A stretch of DNA of 64,000 nt, taken from positions 1 to 64,000 of the forward strand of contig JBCDCY010000005.1 in the NCBI GenBank assembly GCA_039180875.1, in the 5' to 3' direction. Made by a program: the position numbers and the translations under genes. Shown piece after piece: positions 1-8,034 of this stretch (positions within the stretch are counted from its first letter, which is position 1; each line of letters starts with the position of its first letter). This DNA is from JBCDCY01 sp039180875 (GTDB lineage: Bacteria > Pseudomonadota > Alphaproteobacteria > Rhodobacterales > Rhodobacteraceae). The notes beneath the pieces were generated by a model, which was given only the letters and a program-made list of their open reading frames with translations, searched no databases and was not told the origin of the DNA.

Positions 1-247
1 CGAGGCCGAATGGCGGGCAGGTTCACAGTACGCACGGCGGTTCCTCCGACCCGCCTTACCCCACCGCAGCGCCAACCGGACGTTGGCCCGAGCAAGATAT
101 CGCGGGTCCGCCACGATGCGCCGGACGGCCGCTCTGAGCCCGAAGTACCGAATGCTGCAAGTTGCACAGATGTCTGCTGTCCGGTGGATGCTGCAGGTGA
201 TATGGTCGCAGTCATAGGGCAGTCGTTTTGCCCGCAGTGGTAACAGT

Positions 248-811
248 ATGTCATTGATCTTCGTAATTGGCCCGCCCGCTGCCGGGAAGATGACCGTTGG
301 CCAAGAGCTTGAACGGCGCACGGGCTACAAGCTCTTCCACAATCACATCGCTATCGAAGTCGTAGCTCCGTATTTCAGCTATGGCACCTCTCAAGGCCGC
401 AATCTCGTCGGTCAAGTAAGGCGCGCGTTCTTCGACGCCTTCGCCGCTGATAAGGAAAACAGCTACATTTTCACCTTCGTTTGGGCCTTTGGAGAACCCG
501 GAGAACGTGAGTTCATTGAAGGGATTGCAGAACAATTTCGGTCGACTGGACATAGCATTTTCTGGGTGGAACTTGAGGCTGCATTCGAGGAGCGGTTAAA
601 GCGAAACCGGGGTGAGAACAGATTGGCTAACAAGCCAACCAAACGAGACATCGATTGGTCCGAAGGTCATTTGCGCGAGGTTGAACAGAAGTATCGGTTC
701 AACTCGTTTCCCGGTGAACTGGGATACAAAAACTATCTTCGAATAGACAACACGAGCGTTTCTGCGACAGACGTTGCAAAGAAAATCTGCGAATTCTTCG
801 GCTTCGAATGA
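248..811 (+). CDS. P-loop kinase-like AAA family protein
   Basis: A 187-residue protein opening with a Walker A loop, GPPAAGKMT, at about residues 8-16, the layout of small nucleotide or shikimate-kinase-like P-loop enzymes. Such proteins phosphorylate small molecules or act as NTPases; the substrate cannot be told here. The rest is mostly charged helices with no membrane segment or signal peptide. The coding DNA is visibly AT-richer than the genes from 3.4 kb onward and lies in the tRNA-Leu-flanking segment with other accessory genes, so acquisition by transfer is an inference. The start directly precedes the P-loop strand, as expected. The family-level call is fairly safe; a specific function is not. 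Confidence 0.75.
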   Translation: MSLIFVIGPPAAGKMTVGQELERRTGYKLFHNHIAIEVVAPYFSYGTSQGRNLVGQVRRAFFDAFAADKENSYIFTFVWAFGEPGEREFIEGIAEQFRSTGHSIFWVELEAAFEERLKRNRGENRLANKPTKRDIDWSEGHLREVEQKYRFNSFPGELGYKNYLRIDNTSVSATDVAKKICEFFGFE

Positions 812-1066
812 GAATCTTCAAATTGGCTGGTTGCTTAGCAACAACGTAGGAGCAGCCATTCGGCTCTCGCAGATAGAGGTCCGGTCTGTCCGCACGGTGG
901 ACCTCGAGACTGGTCAAATCTCTCAGCCGCTGCGTTTCCGTTCAAACGGCAACGACAGCGTAAGGGAGCTGATCACTTCCAAGGAAAGCCCTTGAGCCGG
1001 GGCAGCGGCATTCGGGCTGACCAATGCGCAGCCCGGCATCGGGCTTTGTGCTGCCAACACCCAGTT

Positions 1067-1315
1067 TCATCCCCTCCGCATGACCGACCAACTCGTCGCG
1101 GTGTTGCCCAGGTAGATCGAACGACTGTGAGCCGCCGCCAAGTCCACCAACCGTTGATACCGCGGCACGTTGGAGCGCAGCCTAGCTGCACTCTGCATGG
1201 CAATATGACCGCAGCCTTCACACCGCACGTGCAAGAAGTCGGCGTCGCCCAGGTCTTCGACGCGGATCTGATACCGCGCGCCGAGGGAAACCGGAGCGTA
1301 CCCTTTTTGTTCCAT
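1067..1315 (-). CDS. Small putative zinc-binding protein
   Basis: An 82-residue reading frame beginning MEQKGYAPVS and carrying CEGCGH near its middle, half of a zinc ribbon. It resembles short alphaproteobacterial proteins that have a CxxCGH motif, a helix, then a second CxxC. The second cysteine pair is missing: after the helix (RYQRLVDLAA) the frame reads unlike coding sequence, so the gene may be frameshifted or decayed. It would be transcribed away from the yedK gene that starts 54 bases beyond its own start. Function unknown; it could also be a chance frame. Confidence 0.4.
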   Translation of the reverse strand: MEQKGYAPVSLGARYQIRVEDLGDADFLHVRCEGCGHIAMQSAARLRSNVPRYQRLVDLAAAHSRSIYLGNTATSWSVMRRG

Positions 1316-1369
1316 GGGGCTGTAGTACGTGATTCTCAGCGTTCGTGGGAAGACCTGTCTGTGTGGCGT

Positions 1370-2032
1370 ATGTGTGGACGATACATTCTCTCTGATATCA
1401 GCAGGTTCGGTTATCGTGAGATGCTGCGCATCATCGAGCCAGAGGAACCCCATGCCGCTCCCAGCTGGAACATCGCGCCCACGCAAACGGCTCCCATTGT
1501 CATTGCTGAAGAAGGGTCCACTCGGGAAGTGCGTGCGCGCTGGGGGCTTGTGCCGAAGTGGCATCGTGGTGCGCCGAAGGACCTAAAGTACCCGACCTTC
1601 AATGCGCGGATCGAGACGGCGACGCAGAAGCCGGCCTTTTGCGCCTCGTGGCGCTCAAGCCGGTGCCTGGTTCAGACCGGCGGATACTACGAATGGACGG
1701 GACCTAAGGGCAGCAAGCAGCCTTGGTTCATCACCCTGGAGCACAACCGCACCATCTTCTGGTTTGCAGGTCTCTACTCGAAACGCGCGGACGGCATCAG
1801 CTTCACCATCCTCACCCGTTCGGCCGATCGGGTGTTAGAGGGGCTTCATCATCGCATGCCGGTCATCCTTCGGGATGACCAGCTTGAGGTTTGGCTAAAC
1901 GGCGAAGATGACGACGAGACGATCATCGCGTCGCTGGGCGCTGGCTTTGGTCCCCGGCTGCGCTGGCATCGTGTCGACCCGGTCCGAGGTGATGGTGCGC
2001 ACCTGATCGAGCCGCTGCAGCCGCTGGTCTGA
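1370..2032 (+). CDS. yedK: SOS response-associated peptidase (SRAP), YedK/HMCES family
   Basis: A 220-residue SRAP domain protein. These proteins form a covalent thiazolidine crosslink with abasic sites in single-stranded DNA through the N-terminal cysteine left after Met removal, shielding the lesion during replication. The start is set at the ATG giving MCGRY, because Cys2 must become the N-terminus; the frame stays open upstream but that part is not family-like. The other conserved parts are present: FNARIET (Asn), GGYYEW (Glu) and HHRMPVIL (His). The protein is full length and looks active. SRAP genes are common both on chromosomes and on mobile elements, and here it lies among accessory genes next to a tRNA. 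Confidence 0.92.
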   Translation: MCGRYILSDISRFGYREMLRIIEPEEPHAAPSWNIAPTQTAPIVIAEEGSTREVRARWGLVPKWHRGAPKDLKYPTFNARIETATQKPAFCASWRSSRCLVQTGGYYEWTGPKGSKQPWFITLEHNRTIFWFAGLYSKRADGISFTILTRSADRVLEGLHHRMPVILRDDQLEVWLNGEDDDETIIASLGAGFGPRLRWHRVDPVRGDGAHLIEPLQPLV

Positions 2033-2064
2033 TTGCCGAGCTATCGGCGCCGGATCATCTGCCT

Positions 2065-2304
2065 TTAGGGAGCCGTGCGCGATGCCTTCTCACTCGCTGG
2101 CAGCACGAATGCCGAACGCCGCTCCCAGTAGACCGCGCCAGCGTGATCCTCTGGGAAGAGGGTGCCGTTCTTGAGCTCGTGGCGATTGGCTGCCGGGTGG
2201 TTCACCGCCGCCAGGGCTTCAGGGACCGTGTTCGCGCGCACCAGACCACTCGCCTGATCGGGCTTGGTCGAACCACCTGAGTTCGAGAAACTCCAGTACC
2301 GCAT
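2065..2304 (-). CDS. Hypothetical protein
   Basis: A 79-residue frame (MRYWSFSNSGG...) with no family I recognise. Its middle (KPDQASGLVRANTVPEALAA) has the balanced composition of a real soluble protein, and it shares orientation with the AlpA-type gene just upstream, so the two may be co-transcribed remnants of one mobile element. It converges on yedK. No cysteines, membrane segments or nucleotide-binding motifs are visible. Confidence 0.4.
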   Translation of the reverse strand: MRYWSFSNSGGSTKPDQASGLVRANTVPEALAAVNHPAANRHELKNGTLFPEDHAGAVYWERRSAFVLPASEKASRTAP

Positions 2305-2389
2305 GCCGGCAGGCTGCGCCTAAATGGTGGAGGAAGTCTAAAGGTCGGGTGACCGGGCTGTGCACGCCCGGCCACCCTAGCTCCTGATC

Positions 2390-2587
2390 TCAGGAGTGTC
2401 GGTCAGGGTCTTCGCGGCGATCCAGCCTCTCTTGGAGCCACTCTAGCACCTCGTCCTCAAGCCAGCCTACCCGGTTCGGGCCGAGCTGTATCCGCTTGGG
2501 GAACAGGCCGGCCTTCTCCAGTCGGGCAATGTGTTGAGGCGAGTACAGGACCATCTCCTTCAGCTGGCGCTTTGACAGTATCCGCAT
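2390..2587 (-). CDS. AlpA-type excisionase/transcriptional regulator
   Basis: A 65-residue MerR-like winged-helix protein starting MRILSKRQLKEM. The sequence YSPQHIARLEKAGLFPKRIQLG followed by a GWLEDEVLEWL helix matches the AlpA/phage regulatory family. These small DNA-binding proteins act as excisionase or activate integrase expression in cryptic prophages and integrative elements. The start chosen is the internal Met that places the DNA-binding helix at the N-terminus; a frame nine residues longer exists. No integrase is visible in the window, so this looks like a leftover of an element inserted at the tRNA-Leu 0.6 kb away. Confidence 0.78.
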   Translation of the reverse strand: MRILSKRQLKEMVLYSPQHIARLEKAGLFPKRIQLGPNRVGWLEDEVLEWLQERLDRREDPDRHS

Positions 2588-3173
2588 CACGATGTCTCCA
2601 TGAGTGAAGAGCATCGCGATGCCCTAGGTTACGACAATACCCAGGCCGCCGAAGCGTATGGAGAGGCTAGATCGCTGTCTAGAATGGATCGTTCGCTGAT
2701 CGCACCTTCGTATCAATTAACCATAATCTCATCGGTCATCATCGTCGATCCTTTGAATATCAATCACGTAGTGCGCGATTTATACGGCGGTCCGAGGAAT
2801 TGGAGCCTAATCGAGTCTTTGTGGGGAACGTTGCCAGCGCTCGCTTCGCCAAGGGGCTGTGTCCAGGCGCGATTGAATACATGTTGGACATCTCAAAAGA
2901 GCATCGCCCTTCCTGCTGGAAATCGGCGGCTTCGTGGTCTCATCGTCCGAATCTAGCGGAGAGAAGGCATTCGGATCCCATGAAATCGGTCGAGTCTGCG
3001 TCGGCTTTAGTTAGAGACTGGCGGCGCGCCACGCTCAGACTGGAGTGGCCGAACCACGTCTGGGGTGAGCATAGCGTCTCGTTGGAGCGCATCTCAAAGG
3101 GTGGACTGAACGTGGGGCCGGCCAAGCTCTGTCTGAAAAAATGTGTTTAAAATCAAATATTTGTTGATGAAGG
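2588..3173. other. Gene-poor, AT-richer spacer beside tRNA-Leu
   Basis: About 590 bases without a gene I can support. Two overlapping open frames exist on the plus strand, but neither has a recognisable domain, a credible ribosome binding site or the third-position GC bias of the neighbouring genes. The base composition is clearly lower in GC than the chromosome to the right. The stretch lies on the 3' side of tRNA-Leu, where integrated elements sit. Confidence 0.55.
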
Positions 3174-3260
<87 letters not shown>

Positions 3261-3416
3261 ACGGGATCAGCGTGGAGGGCATTAGACGGGCGGCCGCCGG
3301 CTGTCAACGTTGGCCGTGCCGCGGCAATGGGGCGCTGGAGTGGGGGAGGGGCGAGCGTTGCTCCACCTTGCCGGCGCCATACATCACCGCGCAGCCAGTT
3401 CTTAGGAGGGCGCGCC

Positions 3417-4409
3417 ATGGTTGACGATACCCGGATTGCGACGGTGTTCGGCGGCTCAGGCTTCATCGGCCGCTACGTCACCCGCCGGTTGGCCAAGGCC
3501 GGATGGCGGGTGCGCGTGGCGGTGCGCCGGCCGAACGATGCGCATTTCGTCCGCACCTACGGCGTGGTCGGGCAGGTCGAACCGGTGCAGGCCAATATCC
3601 GGGACGACGCCTCCGTCCGCGCCGCGATCCAGGGGGCGAACGCCGTCGTCAACTGCATCGGCATCCTGTTTCCCGATGGCAAGAACCGCTTCGATGCCGT
3701 GCAGGCGGAGGGGCCGGGCACCCTTGCCCGGGTGGCGAGTGAGGCCGGGGTGGCGCGCTTCGTCCACGTCTCGGCCATCGGTGCAGATGCCGAGAGCGAG
3801 AGCGACTATGCCAGGACCAAGGCGGCGGGGGAGGCGGCGGTCCATCAGCATTTCCCCACGGCGGTGATCCTGCGCCCCTCCATCGTCTTCGGGGTGGAGG
3901 ATCAGTTCTTCAACCGCTTCGCCGCGATGGCCCGGTTCTCGCCCGGCCTGCCGGTGGTCGGGCCGGAGACGCGGTTTCAGCCGGTCTACGTCGACGATGT
4001 GGCGGCGGCCGTGGAGGTGGCCGTCGGCGGCGCTGCGGCGGCGCCGGTCTACGAACTCGGCGGGCCAGAGGTCGCGACCTTTGGCGATCTGATGCGGCGG
4101 ATGCTGTCGATCATCGGCCGGCGTCGGGCGCTGATCACGGTACCGTTCTGGATCGCGCGGATCCAGGGTCGGGTGCTGGATCTGTTGCCGACGGTGACCT
4201 TCGGCTTGGTGCCGAACAGCCTGCTCACCCTCGATCAGGTCCGCCTGCTCGCCCGGGACAACGTCGCGTCGCCCGATCTGCCGGGGCTCGAGGCCATAGG
4301 GGTCACGCCGACGCCGATGGAGGCGGTGCTGGAGCGCTACCTCTACTCTTATCGGCCCTACGGTCAGTACAGCGAGATCACCGAAAGCGCCCGCGACCAG
4401 GGCGAGTGA
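3417..4409 (+). CDS. Complex I NDUFA9 subunit family / NAD-dependent epimerase-like protein
   Basis: A 330-residue atypical SDR protein. The Rossmann nucleotide-binding motif FGGSGFIGRYV lies at about residues 11-21, followed by the NCIGILF and VHVSAIGAD strands and a YARTKAAGE segment typical of the bacterial relatives of complex I accessory subunit NDUFA9. In mitochondria that subunit binds NADPH at the peripheral arm; in bacteria the role is not settled. An AGGAGG ribosome binding site lies 7 bases before the chosen ATG. The convergent uppP neighbour is a pairing often seen in alphaproteobacteria. Confidence 0.85.
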   Translation: MVDDTRIATVFGGSGFIGRYVTRRLAKAGWRVRVAVRRPNDAHFVRTYGVVGQVEPVQANIRDDASVRAAIQGANAVVNCIGILFPDGKNRFDAVQAEGPGTLARVASEAGVARFVHVSAIGADAESESDYARTKAAGEAAVHQHFPTAVILRPSIVFGVEDQFFNRFAAMARFSPGLPVVGPETRFQPVYVDDVAAAVEVAVGGAAAAPVYELGGPEVATFGDLMRRMLSIIGRRRALITVPFWIARIQGRVLDLLPTVTFGLVPNSLLTLDQVRLLARDNVASPDLPGLEAIGVTPTPMEAVLERYLYSYRPYGQYSEITESARDQGE

Positions 4410-4426
4410 TGCGCGGTTCGGTCGGC

Positions 4427-5233
4427 CTACCCGAGATAGACTAGGCCGAGTAGCACTAGGCCCAGAAGACAGCGGTAGATCACGTAGGGCGTGAAGCTGA
4501 CGCGCGCGAGAAAGCGCATCATCAATGCCAGCGCGGCCAGTGCTGAGAGGAAGGCGAGGGCGACGGCGAGCAACACCTCGCCCCAGGCCCCGGGGACCGG
4601 ATTTCGGATCAGATCGAGGGTGGCGAGTAGGCCCGAGGCGCCGATCGTCGGGATCGACATCAGCATGGCGAGCCGCGCCGCCCCGTGCCGCTCATAGCCC
4701 AGAAAGCGCGCCCCGGTGATGGTGATGCCGGAGCGGGAGGTGCCAGGGATCAAGGCCAGCACCTGCCAGAGCCCCATGATGAGGGCGTGGCGCAGCAGCC
4801 AACCGTCGGCCTGCCGCGTCTCCGCCCCCTCGCGGTCGGCCCACCAGAGGAGAAGACCGAAGAGCAGCATGGTCCAGCCGATCACCTCCATCGACCTCAA
4901 GGCATCGGCCAGCCCCGCGGCGTAGAGCGCGAGACCTGCCAGCACCACCGGCACCGTGGAGATCAGGAGGAGCAGGGCCAGGTGGCCGTTCGCCGTCGCC
5001 ACCTGCCCGCCGGCCAGCTCGAAAAGGCCGCGGAAGGCGCGGAGGGCATCGTCGCGGAAGTAGAGGATGACCGCGCCGAGCGTGCCGACATGCACGGCGA
5101 TATCCAGGAGCAGCCCCTGATCCTCCGCCCCCGTCAACTGCGGTAGCAGGATCAGGTGGCCAGAGGAGGAGATCGGCAGGAACTCCGTCACCCCCTGGAT
5201 CAGCGCGAGCAGGATCAAGTGCAGCGTCGGCAT
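4427..5233 (-). CDS. uppP: Undecaprenyl-diphosphatase UppP (BacA)
   Basis: A 268-residue polytopic membrane enzyme that removes a phosphate from undecaprenyl diphosphate, recycling the lipid carrier for peptidoglycan and other cell-surface glycans. Both signature motifs are present: GVTEFLPISSSGH near the N-terminus, with the catalytic Glu, and PGTSRSGITI in the middle, with the active-site Arg and Ser. About seven to eight hydrophobic segments match the family, and the length is standard. The gene converges on the NDUFA9-like gene with an 17-base gap. Confidence 0.95.
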   Translation of the reverse strand: MPTLHLILLALIQGVTEFLPISSSGHLILLPQLTGAEDQGLLLDIAVHVGTLGAVILYFRDDALRAFRGLFELAGGQVATANGHLALLLLISTVPVVLAGLALYAAGLADALRSMEVIGWTMLLFGLLLWWADREGAETRQADGWLLRHALIMGLWQVLALIPGTSRSGITITGARFLGYERHGAARLAMLMSIPTIGASGLLATLDLIRNPVPGAWGEVLLAVALAFLSALAALALMMRFLARVSFTPYVIYRCLLGLVLLGLVYLG

Positions 5234-5516
5234 GGGGGAGGGGCGGCGTCCATGATTCGCGTCGTCGAACGACGCTAGACCGGGCGGAGAGGGTGGGACA
5301 GCGCGGAAATAGGACCGTATCGGAACTAGTTTCTCGATCCAGCGTGAGCGAAAACAACGCGCTCTAGGCCCGAAACGTAATTTATGTCAGTAGAATTGCC
5401 TTTTCTTGCCGCCAGCCCTTGTGCTAGACGGCCAAGCCGGTCGGACAAGACGGGTAGGACCGCTCGAAGGATACACGATCGCAACGTAGAGCGCGACGAT
5501 CAGAAGGGGAGGCGGG

Positions 5517-6992
5517 ATGGCGAGCCAACGCATGTTGCAATTCGTCAGTCATCCGCGCGCAATGCCTGAGAAACGCGGCGCCGCGGATCGTTCGGACGAT
5601 TTCGACGAGATCTATCGCGAGTTCTCGGCCGCCAAGGCGGAGGAGCAGGCCGCGCGCTGCTCCCAGTGCGGCGTGCCCTACTGCCAGACCCACTGCCCGC
5701 TGCACAACAACATCCCCGACTGGCTGAAGATGACCGCCGAGGGGCGGTTGGAAGAGGCCTATCACCTCTCCCAAGCGACCAACACGTTCCCCGAGATCTG
5801 CGGCCGGATTTGCCCTCAGGACCGGCTCTGCGAGGGCAACTGCGTCATCGAACAGTCCGGCCACGGCACGGTGACGATCGGGGCCGTCGAGAAGTACATC
5901 ACCGACACCGCGTGGGAGGAGGGCTGGGTCCGGCCGATCGTCCCCGCGGCGGAGCGGAGCGAAAGCGTCGGCATCATCGGCGCCGGTCCGGCGGGCCTCG
6001 CCGCGGCCGACGTGCTCCGCCGCCAGGGCGTGCAGGTCACGGTCTATGATCGCTATGACCGCGCGGGCGGCCTGCTCACCTACGGCATCCCCGGCTTCAA
6101 GCTGGAAAAGCCGGTCGTCATGCGCCGGATAGAACAACTGGAGCTTGGCGGCGTCAGCTTCCGGCTGAACTGCGATATCGGCACCGACATCTCGTTCGCC
6201 GAGATCCGGGCGACCCACGACGCGGTGCTGATCGGCACCGGCGTCTACAAGTCGCGGGAGCTCGAGGCGCCGGGCGTCGAGCTCGACGGCATCGTGCGGG
6301 CGCTCGACTACCTCACCGTCTCGAACCGCAAGAGCTTCGGCGACACGGTCGAGAGCTTTACCGACGGCACGCTCAATGCCGAGGGCAAGCGGGTGGTCGT
6401 GATCGGCGGCGGCGACACCGCCATGGACTGCGTCCGCACCGCCGTGCGCCACGGGGCGGTCAGCGTCAAATGCCTCTACCGCCGCGACCGGGCCAACATG
6501 CCCGGCAGCCAGCGCGAGGTCGCCAATGCCGAGGAGGAGGGTGTCGAGTTCGTCTGGCTCGCCGCCCCCAACGGCTTCGTCAGCGACCTGCACGTGGCCG
6601 ACGGCGAGACCGGAGAGGCCGACCGGGTGCGCGGCGTGCGGGTCGCCAAGATGCGGCTCGGCGCGCCTGACGCGACCGGCCGCCAGTCGCCGGAGGAGAT
6701 CCCGGGCGCGAGCTACGTCGAAGAGGCCGATCTGGTGATCAAGGCCCTGGGCTTCGAGCCGGAGGAATTGCCGACGCTCTGGGACGAGCCCGCCCTGCCG
6801 GTCACCCGCTGGGGCACCATCAAGGCGGATTTCCAGACCCATGAGACCGACCTGCCGGGCGTCTACGCGGCGGGAGACATCGTGCGGGGCGCCTCCCTCG
6901 TCGTCTGGGCGATCCGGGACGGGCGGGAAGCGGCCGAGGCGATGCTGGCCCAATTCGCCGCCCGCCCCTCCGTCCGCGTTGCGGCGGAATAA
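5517..6992 (+). CDS. gltD: Glutamate synthase (NADPH) small subunit
   Basis: A 491-residue flavoprotein that passes electrons from NADPH through FAD and iron-sulfur centres to the GltB subunit for glutamate formation from glutamine and 2-oxoglutarate. The N-terminus has two cysteine clusters, CSQCGVPYCQTHC and CGRICPQDRLCEGNC, for [4Fe-4S] centres. FAD is bound at GIIGAGPAGLAAAD and NADPH at VVVIGGGDTAMD, and the C-terminal GDIVRGASLVVWAI closes the fold. A GGGGAGGCGGG ribosome binding site precedes the ATG. The partner gltB lies 1 kb downstream on the same strand, separated by two GFA genes. Confidence 0.96.
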   Translation: MASQRMLQFVSHPRAMPEKRGAADRSDDFDEIYREFSAAKAEEQAARCSQCGVPYCQTHCPLHNNIPDWLKMTAEGRLEEAYHLSQATNTFPEICGRICPQDRLCEGNCVIEQSGHGTVTIGAVEKYITDTAWEEGWVRPIVPAAERSESVGIIGAGPAGLAAADVLRRQGVQVTVYDRYDRAGGLLTYGIPGFKLEKPVVMRRIEQLELGGVSFRLNCDIGTDISFAEIRATHDAVLIGTGVYKSRELEAPGVELDGIVRALDYLTVSNRKSFGDTVESFTDGTLNAEGKRVVVIGGGDTAMDCVRTAVRHGAVSVKCLYRRDRANMPGSQREVANAEEEGVEFVWLAAPNGFVSDLHVADGETGEADRVRGVRVAKMRLGAPDATGRQSPEEIPGASYVEEADLVIKALGFEPEELPTLWDEPALPVTRWGTIKADFQTHETDLPGVYAAGDIVRGASLVVWAIRDGREAAEAMLAQFAARPSVRVAAE

Positions 6993-7099
6993 GCGGTGTT
7001 GCAGCCGAGAGGCCGCGCCAAAGGCTGCTGACACATCCTGTCAGGGTCGGGGCCTAGACTGCCCCGGCGCCGACGGGGCGCGGGAGAAGGAGAGACGCC

Positions 7100-7537
7100 A
7101 TGGCAAGCAAGACCGGACGATGCCTGTGCGGAGCCGTCAGCTTCACCGCCGAAGATGTGGAAATGGGCTTCGGCGCCTGCCATTGCGAGATGTGCCGGCG
7201 CTGGTCGGGGGGCACCTACATTGCCACCCAGGTCGGCGCCATGACGATCGAGGGGGAGGAGAACATCACCCGCTACCAATCCTCGCCCTGGGCCGAGCGG
7301 GCGTTCTGCGCCAAGTGCGGCACCAACCTCTACTACCGGGTGACGGCGCCCGGACAGCACTACGGGCAGTATCATGTCGCGGTCGGCGGCCTCGACGATC
7401 TGGAGGGCATGACGCTGGCCTCGGAGATCTTCATCGACAAGAAGCCGGCTGCCTACGAGGGCTCTGGCGCCGTGACGAAGATGACGGAGGCCGAAGTTTT
7501 CGCCATGTTCGCCGGCGAGGATGCGAGCAATGGCTGA
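7100..7537 (+). CDS. GFA family (Mss4-like) zinc-binding protein, copy 1
   Basis: A 145-residue protein of the GFA fold, named after glutathione-dependent formaldehyde-activating enzyme. Zinc ligands are visible as GRCLCGAV, CHCEMCRRW and CAKCGTNLYY. Most members are of unknown function, and direct involvement in formaldehyde metabolism is doubtful for many. It shares CHC..CRRW and CGT.LY motifs with the next gene, with which it overlaps by 8 bases, so the pair is a tandem duplication. It lies between gltD and gltB, implying co-transcription. GAGAAGGAGAG is the ribosome binding site. Confidence 0.9.
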   Translation: MASKTGRCLCGAVSFTAEDVEMGFGACHCEMCRRWSGGTYIATQVGAMTIEGEENITRYQSSPWAERAFCAKCGTNLYYRVTAPGQHYGQYHVAVGGLDDLEGMTLASEIFIDKKPAAYEGSGAVTKMTEAEVFAMFAGEDASNG

Positions 7538-7973
7538 GCGCACCGGCAAATGCCTGTGCGGCGCCGTGCGCTTCAGCGCCCGAAACGTGCCGGACGACTA
7601 CGTGGTCTGCCATTGCCAAAGCTGCCGGCGCTGGCTCGGCTCGGCCCTGTTCGGCGTCTCGATCCCCAAGACCGATGTGGTATGGGAGGGCGCTGAGGCG
7701 GTGGCGGAGATCCAGAGCTCGACCTGGGCCAAGCGGGCGTGGTGCACGCGCTGCGGCACCGGCCTCTACTTCCAGTTCACGGCCGAGGGCACTTACAGCG
7801 ATGAGGTCGAGATCCCCCTCGGCCTGTTCGACGACCCGAACGGGTTCCGGCTGAAGGCCGAGATCTATGTCGATCAGCAGCCCGACAGCTTTGCCCTGCA
7901 GGCCGAGGGCCATCGTCGGCTGACCCGGGCCGACTGCATCGAGAAAATGCCGATCCTCGGCAGTGAGAGCTGA
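7530..7973 (+). CDS. GFA family (Mss4-like) zinc-binding protein, copy 2
   Basis: A 147-residue paralogue of the preceding gene with the same zinc-ligand spacing: GKCLCGAV, CHCQSCRRW and CTRCGTGLYF. The start is the ATG giving MAERTGK, which sits inside the end of copy 1 (8-base overlap), so translation is probably coupled; an in-frame start nine bases earlier is less likely. The middle and C-terminus have diverged from copy 1, suggesting an old duplication with distinct ligands rather than simple dosage. It precedes gltB by about 60 bases. Confidence 0.9.
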   Translation: MAERTGKCLCGAVRFSARNVPDDYVVCHCQSCRRWLGSALFGVSIPKTDVVWEGAEAVAEIQSSTWAKRAWCTRCGTGLYFQFTAEGTYSDEVEIPLGLFDDPNGFRLKAEIYVDQQPDSFALQAEGHRRLTRADCIEKMPILGSES

Positions 7974-8034
7974 GAGACCGCGCGCCAGCGCATTTGACCA
8001 AGCCACAAGCAGGCCAGGCCGCACGGAGACGCCG

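Noticed and set aside
10..243. 77-residue frame at the left edge
   Set aside because: No domain, compositionally unlike a protein, and no ribosome binding site.
2600..3150. Two overlapping plus-strand frames beside tRNA-Leu
   Set aside because: No ribosome binding site, no family resemblance and no coding bias; treated as spacer.
5424..7034. Long minus-strand frame opposite gltD
   Set aside because: The GltD frame has complete cofactor motifs; the reverse frame has none.
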